From CAIXLI01 sp964587125 (GTDB lineage: Bacteria > Pseudomonadota > Alphaproteobacteria > UBA9219): 64,000 bases of DNA. Made by a program: the position numbers and the translations under genes. Below, piece after piece: positions 17,870 to 25,515 of the stretch (its first letter is position 1; every line of letters starts with the position of its first letter). The stretch is taken from the NCBI GenBank assembly GCA_964587125.1, contig CAZPKC010000001.1, positions 1-64,000 on the forward strand. Direction: 5' to 3'. The notes under the pieces were generated by a model. That model was not told the origin of the DNA. It searched no databases and saw only the letters and a program-made list of their open reading frames with translations.

Positions 17870-18913
17870 CTAGTAGCCTCCGTTAACGAGCAGGCTCCTC
17901 AGCGTTTTCATTTCTTCCAAAGCGCGGCCCGTTCCGAGCGCAACGCATGATAACGGGTCTTCGGCGACCGAAACCGGCAAGCCCGTCGCGTGGCGCAAGA
18001 CGAGATCGAGGTTGCGCAGCAAAGCGCCGCCGCCGGTCAGAACGATGCCCTTGTCCACGATGTCGGCGGCGAGTTCGGGCGCCGTGTTTTCCAAGGCAAC
18101 CTTGACCGCTTCCAGAATCGCGCTGACGGGTTCGGCAAGGCTTTCCGCGACCTGGCGCTCCGTGATCACGATTTCTTTCGGAACGCCGTTCATCAGATCG
18201 CGTCCTTTAATTTCGGACGTGCGGCCTTCGCCGTCTTCGGGCGGGCACGCGGAGCCGATTTCCTTCTTGATGCGTTCCGCCGTGCTTTCGCCAATCAGGA
18301 GATTGTGATAGCGGCGGATGTAATTGATAATCGCTTCGTCGAGCTTATCGCCGCCGACGCGCACCGAGCGCGAATAGACGATGCCGCCCAACGACAATAC
18401 GGCCACTTCGGTCGTGCCGCCGCCGATATCGACGACCATCGAGCCGGTCGGTTCCGTCACGGGCAATCCTGCGCCGATCGCGGCGGCCATCGGCTCTTCG
18501 ATTAAAAACACGCGGCGCGCGCCCGCCGATTCCGCCGATTCCTGAATCGCGCGGCGTTCGACCGCCGTCGAACCCGACGGCACGCAGATAATGATTTGCG
18601 GATTGGCGAAACTGCGGCGGTTGTGAACCTTGCGGATGAAGTGCTTGATCATCTCTTCCGCGACTTCAAAATCAGCTATAACTCCGTCGCGTAAGGGCCT
18701 GATCGCCTGTATATTTCCAGGAGTGCGCCCCAGCATCATTTTAGCTTCGTCGCCCACGGCCAGAACGTGGCGTTTGCCCTTGATCTGCGCAATCGCGACG
18801 ACCGAAGGCTCATTCAGCACAATGCCGCGGCCTTTCACATAGACAAGCGTATTGGCCGTGCCGAGATCGATGCCCATATCGGCAGAAAGAAGTCCTAACA
18901 GATTGAAGAACAT
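17870..18913 (-). CDS. mreB: Rod-shape-determining actin homologue MreB
   Basis: The 347-residue bacterial actin polymerises on the inner membrane and guides lateral wall synthesis. It has the MreB start MGIDLGTANTLVYV, the GERxx-type loop TAERIKKEIG, the DIGGGTTEVAVLSLGG phosphate loop and the C-terminal LTGGGALLRNLD. Residues 1-8 (MFFNLLGL) form the hydrophobic amphipathic membrane anchor typical of Gram-negative MreB. mreC, mreD and mrdAB do not follow, which is unusual; instead the next genes are a prepilin, hisS and a large bifunctional PBP. A rod or curved cell shape is implied. Confidence 0.97.
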   Translation of the reverse strand: MFFNLLGLLSADMGIDLGTANTLVYVKGRGIVLNEPSVVAIAQIKGKRHVLAVGDEAKMMLGRTPGNIQAIRPLRDGVIADFEVAEEMIKHFIRKVHNRRSFANPQIIICVPSGSTAVERRAIQESAESAGARRVFLIEEPMAAAIGAGLPVTEPTGSMVVDIGGGTTEVAVLSLGGIVYSRSVRVGGDKLDEAIINYIRRYHNLLIGESTAERIKKEIGSACPPEDGEGRTSEIKGRDLMNGVPKEIVITERQVAESLAEPVSAILEAVKVALENTAPELAADIVDKGIVLTGGGALLRNLDLVLRHATGLPVSVAEDPLSCVALGTGRALEEMKTLRSLLVNGGY

Positions 18914-19136
18914 ATATTATTACCTACGGCAAGGGAGATTCGTTGCGCAAAGATTGAGAGGAACTTTCTGACACCGGAACGTGTTTTTCGCAAGAGGTAT
19001 CTTGGGGGTGTTTTTTTCCGTGGAAATATTTGGAAAACGGCAGCGTCATGGAATCATCTTATAAATGCCGCGCCTGATTTTCCATTCCCACCGGAGAAAA
19101 TTAATCATGAAGACGCGCCGCACTTATTGATAGATA

Positions 19137-19164
19137 TGGATGAAAGTATTTTGACCTGTTGACA
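19137..19164 (+). promoter_or_regulatory. Diverged copy of the cluster's upstream element (GAAAGTATT ... TTGACA)
   Basis: The run GATGAAAGTATT followed by TTGACCTG and TTGACA (19159-19164) matches the core of the two near-identical 64-base repeats found at 20591 and 21485. TTGACA looks like a sigma-70 -35 box, but no convincing -10 lies 17 bases further on, so an activator site or alternative sigma factor is equally possible. Confidence 0.5.
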
Positions 19165-19211
19165 AAACGACATGAATAACCATGAATAACCTTCATGAAG
19201 TAATATTTAAT

Positions 19212-19239
19212 TCCCAATTAATAATGGGAGAGTAAGGAG
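19212..19239 (+). promoter_or_regulatory. Leader inverted repeat and ribosome-binding site
   Basis: TCCCA (19212-19216) and TGGGA (19225-19229) flank an AT loop, followed by AAGGAG at 19234-19239, ten bases before the ATG at 19249. The same CCCA-AT-TGGG arrangement precedes the next two genes of the cluster, so it may be a shared translational control hairpin or operator. Confidence 0.5.
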
Positions 19240-19248
19240 ACTGTCATT

Positions 19249-19614
19249 ATGTTATTTGTTGCGCCCGTTCAAGTTGCGCCCGTTCAAGAAATCCGCGCCC
19301 CTGAAATAAAATCAGAAAAGCACCTTCCTGAAAATAACGGAAAGAAAAATCTTCCCCCTGTTCCGCGCAGATCGGATTATGCCCGTTTGCAACCTCCAAA
19401 GAAGGAACAAGCACTCGTGCAAAAAACCGACACAGGAAGGCGCGGCAAGGCAGAAGATTATTTATATCGTCCGGAACATCCGTATCACCCCCAAAAAGAC
19501 AGAACGAGTCCTCTCGCGGAATTAAGCCGTCTCCCAAGAAAAGACCGTACCAACCGGAGGACTCGGGCCAAAGTCGAAAATTATCTTCGGCAGAAAAGCC
19601 TGACCCGTTCTTGA
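19249..19614 (+). CDS. Unrecognised basic 121-residue protein, first gene of orphan cluster
   Basis: I do not recognise this protein. It is Lys/Arg/Pro-rich, has no signal peptide or membrane segment and looks largely disordered. Residues 1-15 repeat VAPVQ twice, and a motif occurs twice in the C-terminal half: GRRGKAEDYLYRP and RRTRAKVENYLRQ. PPVPRRSDYARL near residue 40 is a possible protein-binding segment. The strong AAGGAG supports translation from 19249. It is followed 71 bases later by the acidic protein at 19686, probably on the same message; a basic/acidic pair could interact, but that is inference. Confidence 0.6.
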   Translation: MLFVAPVQVAPVQEIRAPEIKSEKHLPENNGKKNLPPVPRRSDYARLQPPKKEQALVQKTDTGRRGKAEDYLYRPEHPYHPQKDRTSPLAELSRLPRKDRTNRRTRAKVENYLRQKSLTRS

Positions 19615-19653
19615 TTTAAAACGGGCAAAACGGCGATTTAAGAAATTCGAAAA

Positions 19654-19669
19654 TCCCAATAAATATGGA
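19654..19669 (+). promoter_or_regulatory. Leader motif before the second cluster gene
   Basis: TCCCAATAAATATGGAA is a slightly degenerate copy of the CCCA-AT-TGGG leader motif, located just before GAGGAG (19674-19679) and the ATG at 19686. It has no accompanying TTGACA element, consistent with this gene being read through from 19249. Confidence 0.45.
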
Positions 19670-19685
19670 AATTGAGGAGTACATT

Positions 19686-20600
19686 ATGAATAAGACTATT
19701 AGCAATCAGGCTTTACACGGGGATTGTCCATCTGCAGACTCTCCCTTCTGGTATGCCCCTGAAATTCTGCCTGCAAAATACGACGAAGAAGAAGTAAAGG
19801 AAGCTTCTCCCGAAGCCCCCAAAGGCAGAAAACATATCCTTCTGGAACACGACAGCGAAGCGGCTCCTCACGTTTCTAACTTGTCGAATATCGCCGCCCT
19901 CCGCTGGGACATACGCTCTTTCTCCGACATAGACGCGGTTGTCTGCGCGGTATACATCCCCTCCGATCCGGACGCTTCGGATGCATCGTCCGATCTTGAG
20001 GATGATCCTCTCGATGAGAAAAATCTTCAGGATGATTCTCTCGATGAGGAAGACACGGACCCCCAGGCCCCGCCCAAAAAGGAACATTACGGTTTTTCCA
20101 GCGCAGAGATAAAACAGATTCACGCGCTCAAAAAGATTCTTGAACTGAGCGATCATGCAAACAGTCTCCTTTCAAAACCGACGGACGAACAAATTGAAAT
20201 CCCCGGTAATTTCATTCCCGATCATGCAACAAGAATCCCCAACGAAATGATGGGATATGATCTTGCCGAAGCTGGATTTACCGCTGCGAGCCTTAATATG
20301 CTCAAAGACAAAAGCCCTCAGGCGTATAAGCGCCTCGCCTGTTTAATGGATTTCGGCAGGCAAAAATTGTTGGAAGAGAAGAGGGTCAGAGCCAGCAAAC
20401 TCGCCGCTGAACAAGCGCGGCGTTACGGCGGCAGAAGTTATGGCCCTGTCGTTCCTGACGCACAAATGCGGTCCTACAGGGCGTTGAGAAAACTTCCCGC
20501 TCCTTCGTCGGGCGCATCAAGAGATTTGGATTCTCTCTTTCCGAAAGGTTTTTCGGCTGATTTAGAGTCGAGAAGGCCTCAAAAGATATATTCATTATGA
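19686..20600 (+). CDS. Unrecognised acidic 304-residue protein of orphan cluster
   Basis: No family is recognised. The protein has no signal peptide or membrane helix. Residues ~100-135 are a very acidic stretch with an internal repeat (LEDDPLDEKNL then QDDSLDEEDTD), followed by a helical region (SSAEIKQIHALKKILELSDHANSLL) and a Lys/Arg-rich helix near residue 230 (RQKLLEEKRVRASKLAAEQARR). The C-terminus is Ser/Pro/Arg-rich. The ATG at 19686 is preferred over 19665 because GAGGAG lies seven bases before it. Its last ten bases overlap the 64-base upstream repeat of the following gene. Confidence 0.6.
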   Translation: MNKTISNQALHGDCPSADSPFWYAPEILPAKYDEEEVKEASPEAPKGRKHILLEHDSEAAPHVSNLSNIAALRWDIRSFSDIDAVVCAVYIPSDPDASDASSDLEDDPLDEKNLQDDSLDEEDTDPQAPPKKEHYGFSSAEIKQIHALKKILELSDHANSLLSKPTDEQIEIPGNFIPDHATRIPNEMMGYDLAEAGFTAASLNMLKDKSPQAYKRLACLMDFGRQKLLEEKRVRASKLAAEQARRYGGRSYGPVVPDAQMRSYRALRKLPAPSSGASRDLDSLFPKGFSADLESRRPQKIYSL

Positions 20601-20654
20601 ATAATGTCTTCAATATATACGCATGAAAGTATTAGACTCGCTTGACAAAATGCC
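20591..20654 (+). repeat. 64-bp upstream repeat, copy 1
   Basis: This copy differs from the one at 21485-21548 at four positions by eye. It starts with a CATTAT-GA-ATAATG inverted repeat, then a TTCAATATATAC run, GCATGAAAGTATT, GACTCGC and TTGACA at 20642-20647. It ends about 70 bases before the ATG at 20724 and overlaps the end of the preceding gene. It is most simply a duplicated promoter/operator region. Confidence 0.85.
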
Positions 20655-20693
20655 GCCGATAAACAAATATTTTTTCATAAATGAACACTAGTG

Positions 20694-20717
20694 CCCAATA
20701 AATATGGGAAGAAGGAG
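20694..20717 (+). promoter_or_regulatory. Leader inverted repeat and ribosome-binding site of third cluster gene
   Basis: CCCA (20694-20697) and TGGG (20705-20708) flank an ATAAATA loop, followed by AAGGAG at 20712-20717, six bases before the ATG at 20724. The arrangement matches that of the first gene and, less well, the second. Confidence 0.5.
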
Positions 20718-20723
20718 CTTATT

Positions 20724-21404
20724 ATGGTTGAGTCAGTTGTTTTGGATAATGGGTCGGACGTTTCTCATTCTGATAGACTTACCTTGCTATATAAAATGAA
20801 AGATCTGCGCGCTCTGGGCGGATCCGTTGATCCCGTGAAAGATCACAACATAAAATCTAAAGACATTACCAAAGTTAAAATCGAGTCGGGGAAAGATGTG
20901 CCGGAATCTTTCGTTTCCATAACCTATATCCCGCGTAAATCGACCCTCGTTTCCCGTACATACAACGTATTGAATCATGTGGCCGACGAAACGACTGGCG
21001 ATGAGCCTGTTGATGCGGTTCAAAGAATTGCCGAAAAGAATGCCGAGACTGAAAAGAGGATTCTTGAGACGGAAGAAGATATCAATACTTATCCCAAAAA
21101 AGAATCGATCGTTGGAAAAGACCCGGAAAAGTGGGTTAAGAAAGACGGGCGCTATGTCCTTCTTAATAAGAGGGAAGAAGTCCCGCACGAAAATGGGGAT
21201 GAATACACGCCCGATAAGCTCCGTCGCATGAAGCTCGACCTCGCCAACAAAAGGTTCGCAAAAAATAATCCTTGCGGAACATCCGATGATTTCAATCTTG
21301 GCGCCGCAAGCGAAGAGATAAGGAGCATCCCGACGTTGGATGGATCGGAACGTCCCGTTCCCGAGTTCCTATTTGTCGCTTCGGTCAGATCCCAGCAACT
21401 ATAA
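20724..21404 (+). CDS. Unrecognised 226-residue protein of orphan cluster
   Basis: No family is recognised. It is highly charged and soluble, without signal peptide or membrane helix. A segment KVKIESGKDVPESF followed by ITYIPRKS resembles NFKLPSGKDKKA and ITYIPSVP in the next gene's product, the only hint of homology within the cluster. A coiled-coil-like stretch lies around residues 110-125 (EKNAETEKRILETEEDI). I chose the ATG at 20724 after AAGGAG rather than the in-frame ATG-free start at 20691. Codon use is more AT-rich than in the neighbouring housekeeping genes. Confidence 0.6.
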   Translation: MVESVVLDNGSDVSHSDRLTLLYKMKDLRALGGSVDPVKDHNIKSKDITKVKIESGKDVPESFVSITYIPRKSTLVSRTYNVLNHVADETTGDEPVDAVQRIAEKNAETEKRILETEEDINTYPKKESIVGKDPEKWVKKDGRYVLLNKREEVPHENGDEYTPDKLRRMKLDLANKRFAKNNPCGTSDDFNLGAASEEIRSIPTLDGSERPVPEFLFVASVRSQQL

Positions 21405-21484
21405 AAGCCGATAAGGCGTTTACGGACAAGCTTGATTCGGACGACGCTGAAGTTACGCGTTAAGTTGGTATATGCGCGGGGTTA

Positions 21485-21548
21485 TTCATTATGAATAATG
21501 TCTTCAATATATACCCATGAAAGCATTAGACTCGCTTGACAGAAGGCC
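21485..21548 (+). repeat. 64-bp upstream repeat, copy 2
   Basis: This is the second copy of the repeat at 20591-20654, with four mismatches by eye and the same CATTAT-GA-ATAATG inverted repeat and TTGACA (21536-21541). It lies about 70 bases upstream of the ATG at 21617, the same distance as copy 1 from its gene, which supports a promoter role. Confidence 0.85.
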
Positions 21549-21616
21549 TTTTTATTAAGAAAGTTATAGCGATTAATTTAAATAGTCGTTGCAGATAAAA
21601 TATGGGGAAAAACGTT

Positions 21617-22003
21617 ATGAAGCCATACAAGTTGGGCAAAGGATTGCCGGATGAAGTCAGGCATGCGGAAATTGCCGCCGTTTACGATGAAATATTTTTT
21701 AGCAGGCTTGAAAATGAGGGCGTTTTTCCCGCATCGGGATATCCTCAATATTCCGCCGAGCTTCCTCCGGAAATTACAAATTTCAAACTCCCCTCCGGAA
21801 AAGATAAAAAGGCCAAGGCGATCGACACCTATGAGGAAATGCTCGATAGAAACGAGGATGTTGTTTTTCCCCACGTTAAGTCTCAAACAAGGGAGCTTCC
21901 CAAAAAAATTACTTACATTCCTTCTGTTCCTTCCGTTCCTCAAAAGGGGATGACTTTGGGAGACATGCTGATAACGAAAGTTAGCCAGTACTTACATTTG
22001 TAA
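21617..22003 (+). CDS. Unrecognised 128-residue protein, last gene of orphan cluster
   Basis: No family is recognised. The soluble protein contains a helical N-terminal part (LPDEVRHAEIAAVYDEIFFSRL), a Lys-rich middle (LPSGKDKKAKA) and a Pro-rich segment (ITYIPSVPSVPQKG). ITYIP and SGKD are shared with the preceding gene's product. The ATG at 21617 follows GGGGA; the alternative at 21602 has no ribosome-binding site. It ends 41 bases before the convergent end of rph. Confidence 0.55.
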   Translation: MKPYKLGKGLPDEVRHAEIAAVYDEIFFSRLENEGVFPASGYPQYSAELPPEITNFKLPSGKDKKAKAIDTYEEMLDRNEDVVFPHVKSQTRELPKKITYIPSVPSVPQKGMTLGDMLITKVSQYLHL

Positions 22004-22044
22004 GTAAGACGGAACACAATCGCTTTTTCCTTCGGGCTTCGGCC

Positions 22045-22761
22045 TTACGACGACAACGCCGTTTTTTGCAAAGCCGCCAGTTCGGCGATGCCTTTTTGCG
22101 CGAGACGTAAAAGCGCGTTGAATTGGGATTCGGAAAAAGGCTCCTGCTCCGCCGTGCTTTGAATCTCGACGATGCCCCCTGCCCCCGTCAGGACAAAATT
22201 CGCGTCGACTTCGGCGTTTGAATCCTCGGCGTAATCGAGATCAAGAACGGGCTCGCCCCTGTAAAGACCGCAGGAAACAGCCGCGACCGAAGTCGTCAAC
22301 GGGTTCGCCGTCAAGCGCCCCGTTTTCATCAGATAGCGGCACGCCAATCCCAAGGCAACATATCCGCCCGTGATCGATGCCGTTCGCGTGCCTCCGTCGG
22401 CTTGCAAAACGTCGCAATCGACTTTGATCTGGATTTCGCCCAGAATTTTTCTATCGACCACTGCGCGCAGGCTGCGCCCAATCAGGCGCTGGATTTCCTG
22501 CGTGCGTCCCGATTGTTTGCCTTTGGCCGCTTCGCGGTCGGTGCGTTCCGCCGTCGCGCGCGGAAGCATGCCGTATTCGGCAGTGACCCAACCCAATCCT
22601 GAATTGCGCAAAAAGGGCGGAACTTTTTCATCGACGCTCGCGGTGCACAGCACGTGCGTGTCGCCGAATTTCACAAGACACGATCCTTCGGCATATTTTG
22701 AAAATCCAGGTTCGAGAAAAACGGAACGCATTTGGTCGGAAGACCGGCGGGAGGGGCGCAT
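22045..22761 (-). CDS. rph: Ribonuclease PH
   Basis: The 238-residue phosphorolytic exoribonuclease trims the 3' ends of tRNA precursors. It has the family start MRPSRRSSDQMRSV, the substrate-contact run AERTDREAAKGKQSGRTQEIQRLIGRSLRAV, the DCDVLQADGGTRTASITGGYVAL block and the phosphate-site EDSNAEVDANFVLT segment. The frame is open for another 51 residues upstream, but that extension has no counterpart in RNase PH and runs into the divergent gene's promoter, so I use 22761. Confidence 0.95.
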   Translation of the reverse strand: MRPSRRSSDQMRSVFLEPGFSKYAEGSCLVKFGDTHVLCTASVDEKVPPFLRNSGLGWVTAEYGMLPRATAERTDREAAKGKQSGRTQEIQRLIGRSLRAVVDRKILGEIQIKVDCDVLQADGGTRTASITGGYVALGLACRYLMKTGRLTANPLTTSVAAVSCGLYRGEPVLDLDYAEDSNAEVDANFVLTGAGGIVEIQSTAEQEPFSESQFNALLRLAQKGIAELAALQKTALSS

Positions 22762-22928
22762 GAAAAGACCTGAGGTTCGGGGTTTCAAATTTGAAGATTT
22801 GTTAGCACATTCCGCGCCTAAAGGAGCAAACAATGTTTTTTGCGCTCTAGCGGCAAAAATCCGGTTTGTGTTTTCGGCGGAAGAAAGTAGGCTCTTTTTA
22901 ATTCTTTTCGTCACGCTCGGAGCCGCAC

Positions 22929-23744
22929 ATGAAGCATTTTCATCTGGCGTTGCAGGGATTTCTTACCGTCGTTCTGGTTGCGCTCGTGGCGCTGGCGTTT
23001 CCGGCGCTTATCGGAAAAACTCAGGAACTCGCGGGTTCGAAAAACGAAGAAGCGTCGCTGCCGACAGTCAGCGTTTTGTTCCTCGGCAACAGCTATACTT
23101 ACGTCAACGATCTGCCGGGGATGGTCGGACAAATCGCGTCGTCCGATCCGAACTGCCGCGTGAAACTCGCCGTTCAGTCGGTGACGCGCGGCAGCGCGCG
23201 TCTCAAGGATTTATGGGACGACGGCAAGGCGTTGAAGGTTTTGCGTTCAGAGCCGTGGGATTTCGTCGTGCTTCAGGAACAAAGCCTGTGGGCCTTGAGC
23301 GGCGAACAAATCAAGATCACATTTGATGCGGCTGCCGACTGGAACAGGGAAATACTTAAAGCGTCCGGGCATACCGTTCTTTACGGAACTTGGGCGAGGC
23401 AGGCGGGGAGTTCGTGGTACAGCGACAAGGAATATCAGGCTTGGAATTTGAAAGACGCCGACACGATGCAACGCGCCCTCGACACTCGCACGCGCGAACT
23501 GGCGGAACGTTTGGGCGCATCCGCCATTTATGTCGGCGATGCTTGGGACAAGGCGCAGAAATTGCCGTCACCGCCCGTTTTGTTCGCCTCGGACGGCAGT
23601 CATCCAAGCCCTGCCGGAACTTATTTGGCGGCGTTGCTTTTTTATCGCCATTTTACGGGGAGCAAACTCGATTCCGTCCGCTTTATTCCTTCCGGCGTGA
23701 CGCCGGAGCAAGCCAGAGAACTTGTCGCTCTGGCGGCGGAATAG
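22929..23744 (+). CDS. SGNH/GDSL-type hydrolase, membrane-anchored or exported
   Basis: The 271-residue protein starts with a hydrophobic segment (about residues 8-28) that could be a signal peptide or anchor. The SGNH fold is indicated by block I FLGNSYTYVNDLPGMV (catalytic Ser in GNSYT) and block V DGSHPSPAGTYLAA (Asp-x-x-His pair). The usual Gly and Asn blocks are weaker (VTRGSARL, VLQEQS). It probably removes acyl or acetyl groups from an envelope carbohydrate or lipid; the substrate is not evident. It lies between rph (divergent) and the DD-carboxypeptidase (convergent). Confidence 0.75.
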   Translation: MKHFHLALQGFLTVVLVALVALAFPALIGKTQELAGSKNEEASLPTVSVLFLGNSYTYVNDLPGMVGQIASSDPNCRVKLAVQSVTRGSARLKDLWDDGKALKVLRSEPWDFVVLQEQSLWALSGEQIKITFDAAADWNREILKASGHTVLYGTWARQAGSSWYSDKEYQAWNLKDADTMQRALDTRTRELAERLGASAIYVGDAWDKAQKLPSPPVLFASDGSHPSPAGTYLAALLFYRHFTGSKLDSVRFIPSGVTPEQARELVALAAE

Positions 23745-23757
23745 ATCGCCCAATTGA

Positions 23758-25065
23758 TTATGGTTCTACCGTCAAACAGCTCTTGCCGTGCTGGACGAGA
23801 TACGAGCAAATGGCTTGCGCGGTTTTCTTGTCGAGAGACATCAGGCGCGCGCGGTACATGACCGTGCCGCCTCCCGCCGCGAACCTTTGCACCTGCGGAT
23901 CGGGCTTGGAAGGCAAACCGGATATGCTGGAAACAAGGGAGGTAAGCGCCTGACGGCCAATCGCGGGATTGCTGTACGCGCCGATTTGCACGCCCCACGT
24001 GCCGCCTCCCGCCCGCGTCTGTTTCGGCTGACCTGCGGCAGGGGCAAGCTCCTGCAACGCTTGGGAAGAAGAAGCTTGTTCCTCGGAAGCGCCGCCGGAC
24101 GGAAAAACGACAGCGACCTTTGCAGGCAAAACGACTTCTCCTTCGCTGTCGCTGTCGGCGCTGTCGCCTTCGCCCTTCGCCGAGGCGAAGTGCTGCGGAT
24201 GCGTGTCGTCGTCCGCATCGGCAAAGCTTTGATCGAGAAGCTGAGCCATGTGATTATCCCGCGCGATGGCCGAACGCCCGCCAAAAACAACGGCGACGAG
24301 GCGCGTGTCGCCGCGCTTGGCCGACGCGACAAGATTAAATCCAGACGTGCGGATGTAGCCGGTCTTGATTCCGTCCATTCCGTCGTAACGGTCCATCAAA
24401 TGGTTATGGTTGTGATGGTAAATTCCAGCGTAGGCAAAACTGTCGTGGGAAAAATAGGGATAGTATTCGGGATAGTGGTTGATAAGCGCCGCTCCCAAAA
24501 TCGCCATATCGTGCGCGGTCGTGACCTGATAGGGGTTCGGCAGGCCGGACGGATTGCAAAAACGCGTCCTTGTCATGCCGAGCGCCCGTGCTTGACGCGT
24601 CATCATTTCCGCAAAGGCGGATTCGCTGCCGCCTAAATTTTCCGCCAGAACCACGGCGGCGTCGTTCGCGGATTCCGTGATGACGCCCAAAATCGCGTCC
24701 TCGACGCGGATGCGCTGCCCCGCGCGCAGGCCGAGCTTCGACGGCGATTGATAGGATGCGTTTTCGGACACGCGCAGGTATTCGCCGAGGGTTAAACGTT
24801 CCGACTCCAACGCCTGAAAAGTCAGATAAAGCGTCATCATTTTCGTCAGCGAGGCCGGATGGCGTAAATCGTCCGAATTCGTCTCGTGGATGATTTCTCC
24901 CGATTCCGCGTCGATGACGATGTCGGCGTAACCCGCGCTTCTATCGACCGCCGCATGGACATGATGATGCCCATGATGATGGGGCCGCTTTTTGGCCAGC
25001 GCCTCCCCCGGGCTTAACGCCAGAGCCAACACGGCAAGACACATGATTATTTTGCTTATTCTCAT
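23758..25065 (-). CDS. D-alanyl-D-alanine carboxypeptidase with SPOR domain
   Basis: The 435-residue periplasmic enzyme trims pentapeptide stems. After a signal peptide (to about residue 24) comes a His-rich linker (29-37, HHHGHHHVH). The penicilloyl-serine transferase motifs are S72-LTK, S132-AN and K234-TG. A long low-complexity linker leads to a C-terminal SPOR domain (about 350-430, starting GGTWGVQIGAYS), which binds denuded septal peptidoglycan. This DacA/DacC-plus-SPOR architecture is common in alphaproteobacteria and suggests action at the division site. Confidence 0.9.
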   Translation of the reverse strand: MRISKIIMCLAVLALALSPGEALAKKRPHHHGHHHVHAAVDRSAGYADIVIDAESGEIIHETNSDDLRHPASLTKMMTLYLTFQALESERLTLGEYLRVSENASYQSPSKLGLRAGQRIRVEDAILGVITESANDAAVVLAENLGGSESAFAEMMTRQARALGMTRTRFCNPSGLPNPYQVTTAHDMAILGAALINHYPEYYPYFSHDSFAYAGIYHHNHNHLMDRYDGMDGIKTGYIRTSGFNLVASAKRGDTRLVAVVFGGRSAIARDNHMAQLLDQSFADADDDTHPQHFASAKGEGDSADSDSEGEVVLPAKVAVVFPSGGASEEQASSSQALQELAPAAGQPKQTRAGGGTWGVQIGAYSNPAIGRQALTSLVSSISGLPSKPDPQVQRFAAGGGTVMYRARLMSLDKKTAQAICSYLVQHGKSCLTVEP

Positions 25066-25258
25066 TGGAAACCGTCACGCATTTTCGTCGATTCGATGGG
25101 AACTTTCATAAGAATCCAAATCGCAGGGCGAATGCAAGCACCTTTTTTCCACAAGACAAAAACAGGAACGCTGGACTTCGGCGATTTTAACGCGTAATTA
25201 TTAACCAAATCTAACTCGGCGGTTATCTCGTTCACTTTTAACTCGGAGGGATCGTGCC

Positions 25259-25507
25259 ATGAACTTGAATAAGAACACGTGTAAGTGCGAGCGCCTTGTT
25301 CGCATCGTTGTCGGGCTTGCGATCGCATCGCTGGCTTTCTGGGGACCGAGCAGCCCGTGGTTTCTTTTGGGACTGATCCTCGTCGTCGTCGGCGCGGGTG
25401 GATGGTGTCCCCTTTACACGCTCTTGGGGATCGACAGGTCCAAATCCTGCAAGTGCTCATGCTGCTGTAAAGGCAAGACCGAGGACAAAGAAAAGCCCCA
25501 AGTCTAG
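25259..25507 (+). CDS. DUF2892-like small membrane protein
   Basis: The 82-residue protein begins MNLNKNTCKCERLVRIVVG, followed by two short membrane segments (IASLAFWG and FLLGLILVVVGAGGWCPLYTLLGI), the layout of the DUF2892 / YgaP-tail family. The C-terminus has a Cys cluster (CKCSCCCKGK) that could bind a metal or rhodanese-type sulfur. A GGAGGG site precedes the ATG. It is a stand-alone gene, eight bases from the end of the convergent gene at 25516. Confidence 0.8.
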   Translation: MNLNKNTCKCERLVRIVVGLAIASLAFWGPSSPWFLLGLILVVVGAGGWCPLYTLLGIDRSKSCKCSCCCKGKTEDKEKPQV

Positions 25508-25515
25508 CTAAGACT

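Larger units (their letters stand above)
18914..19248. other. Intergenic region between mreB and the orphan cluster
   Basis: This 335-base stretch must hold divergent promoters for mreB and for the gene at 19249. I see no coding frame or RNA gene. It becomes AT-rich toward the right, where it contains the TTGACA-bearing element (19137-19164), two tandem copies of a short CATGAATAAC unit (19171-19190) and the leader inverted repeat, all listed separately. Confidence 0.6.
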
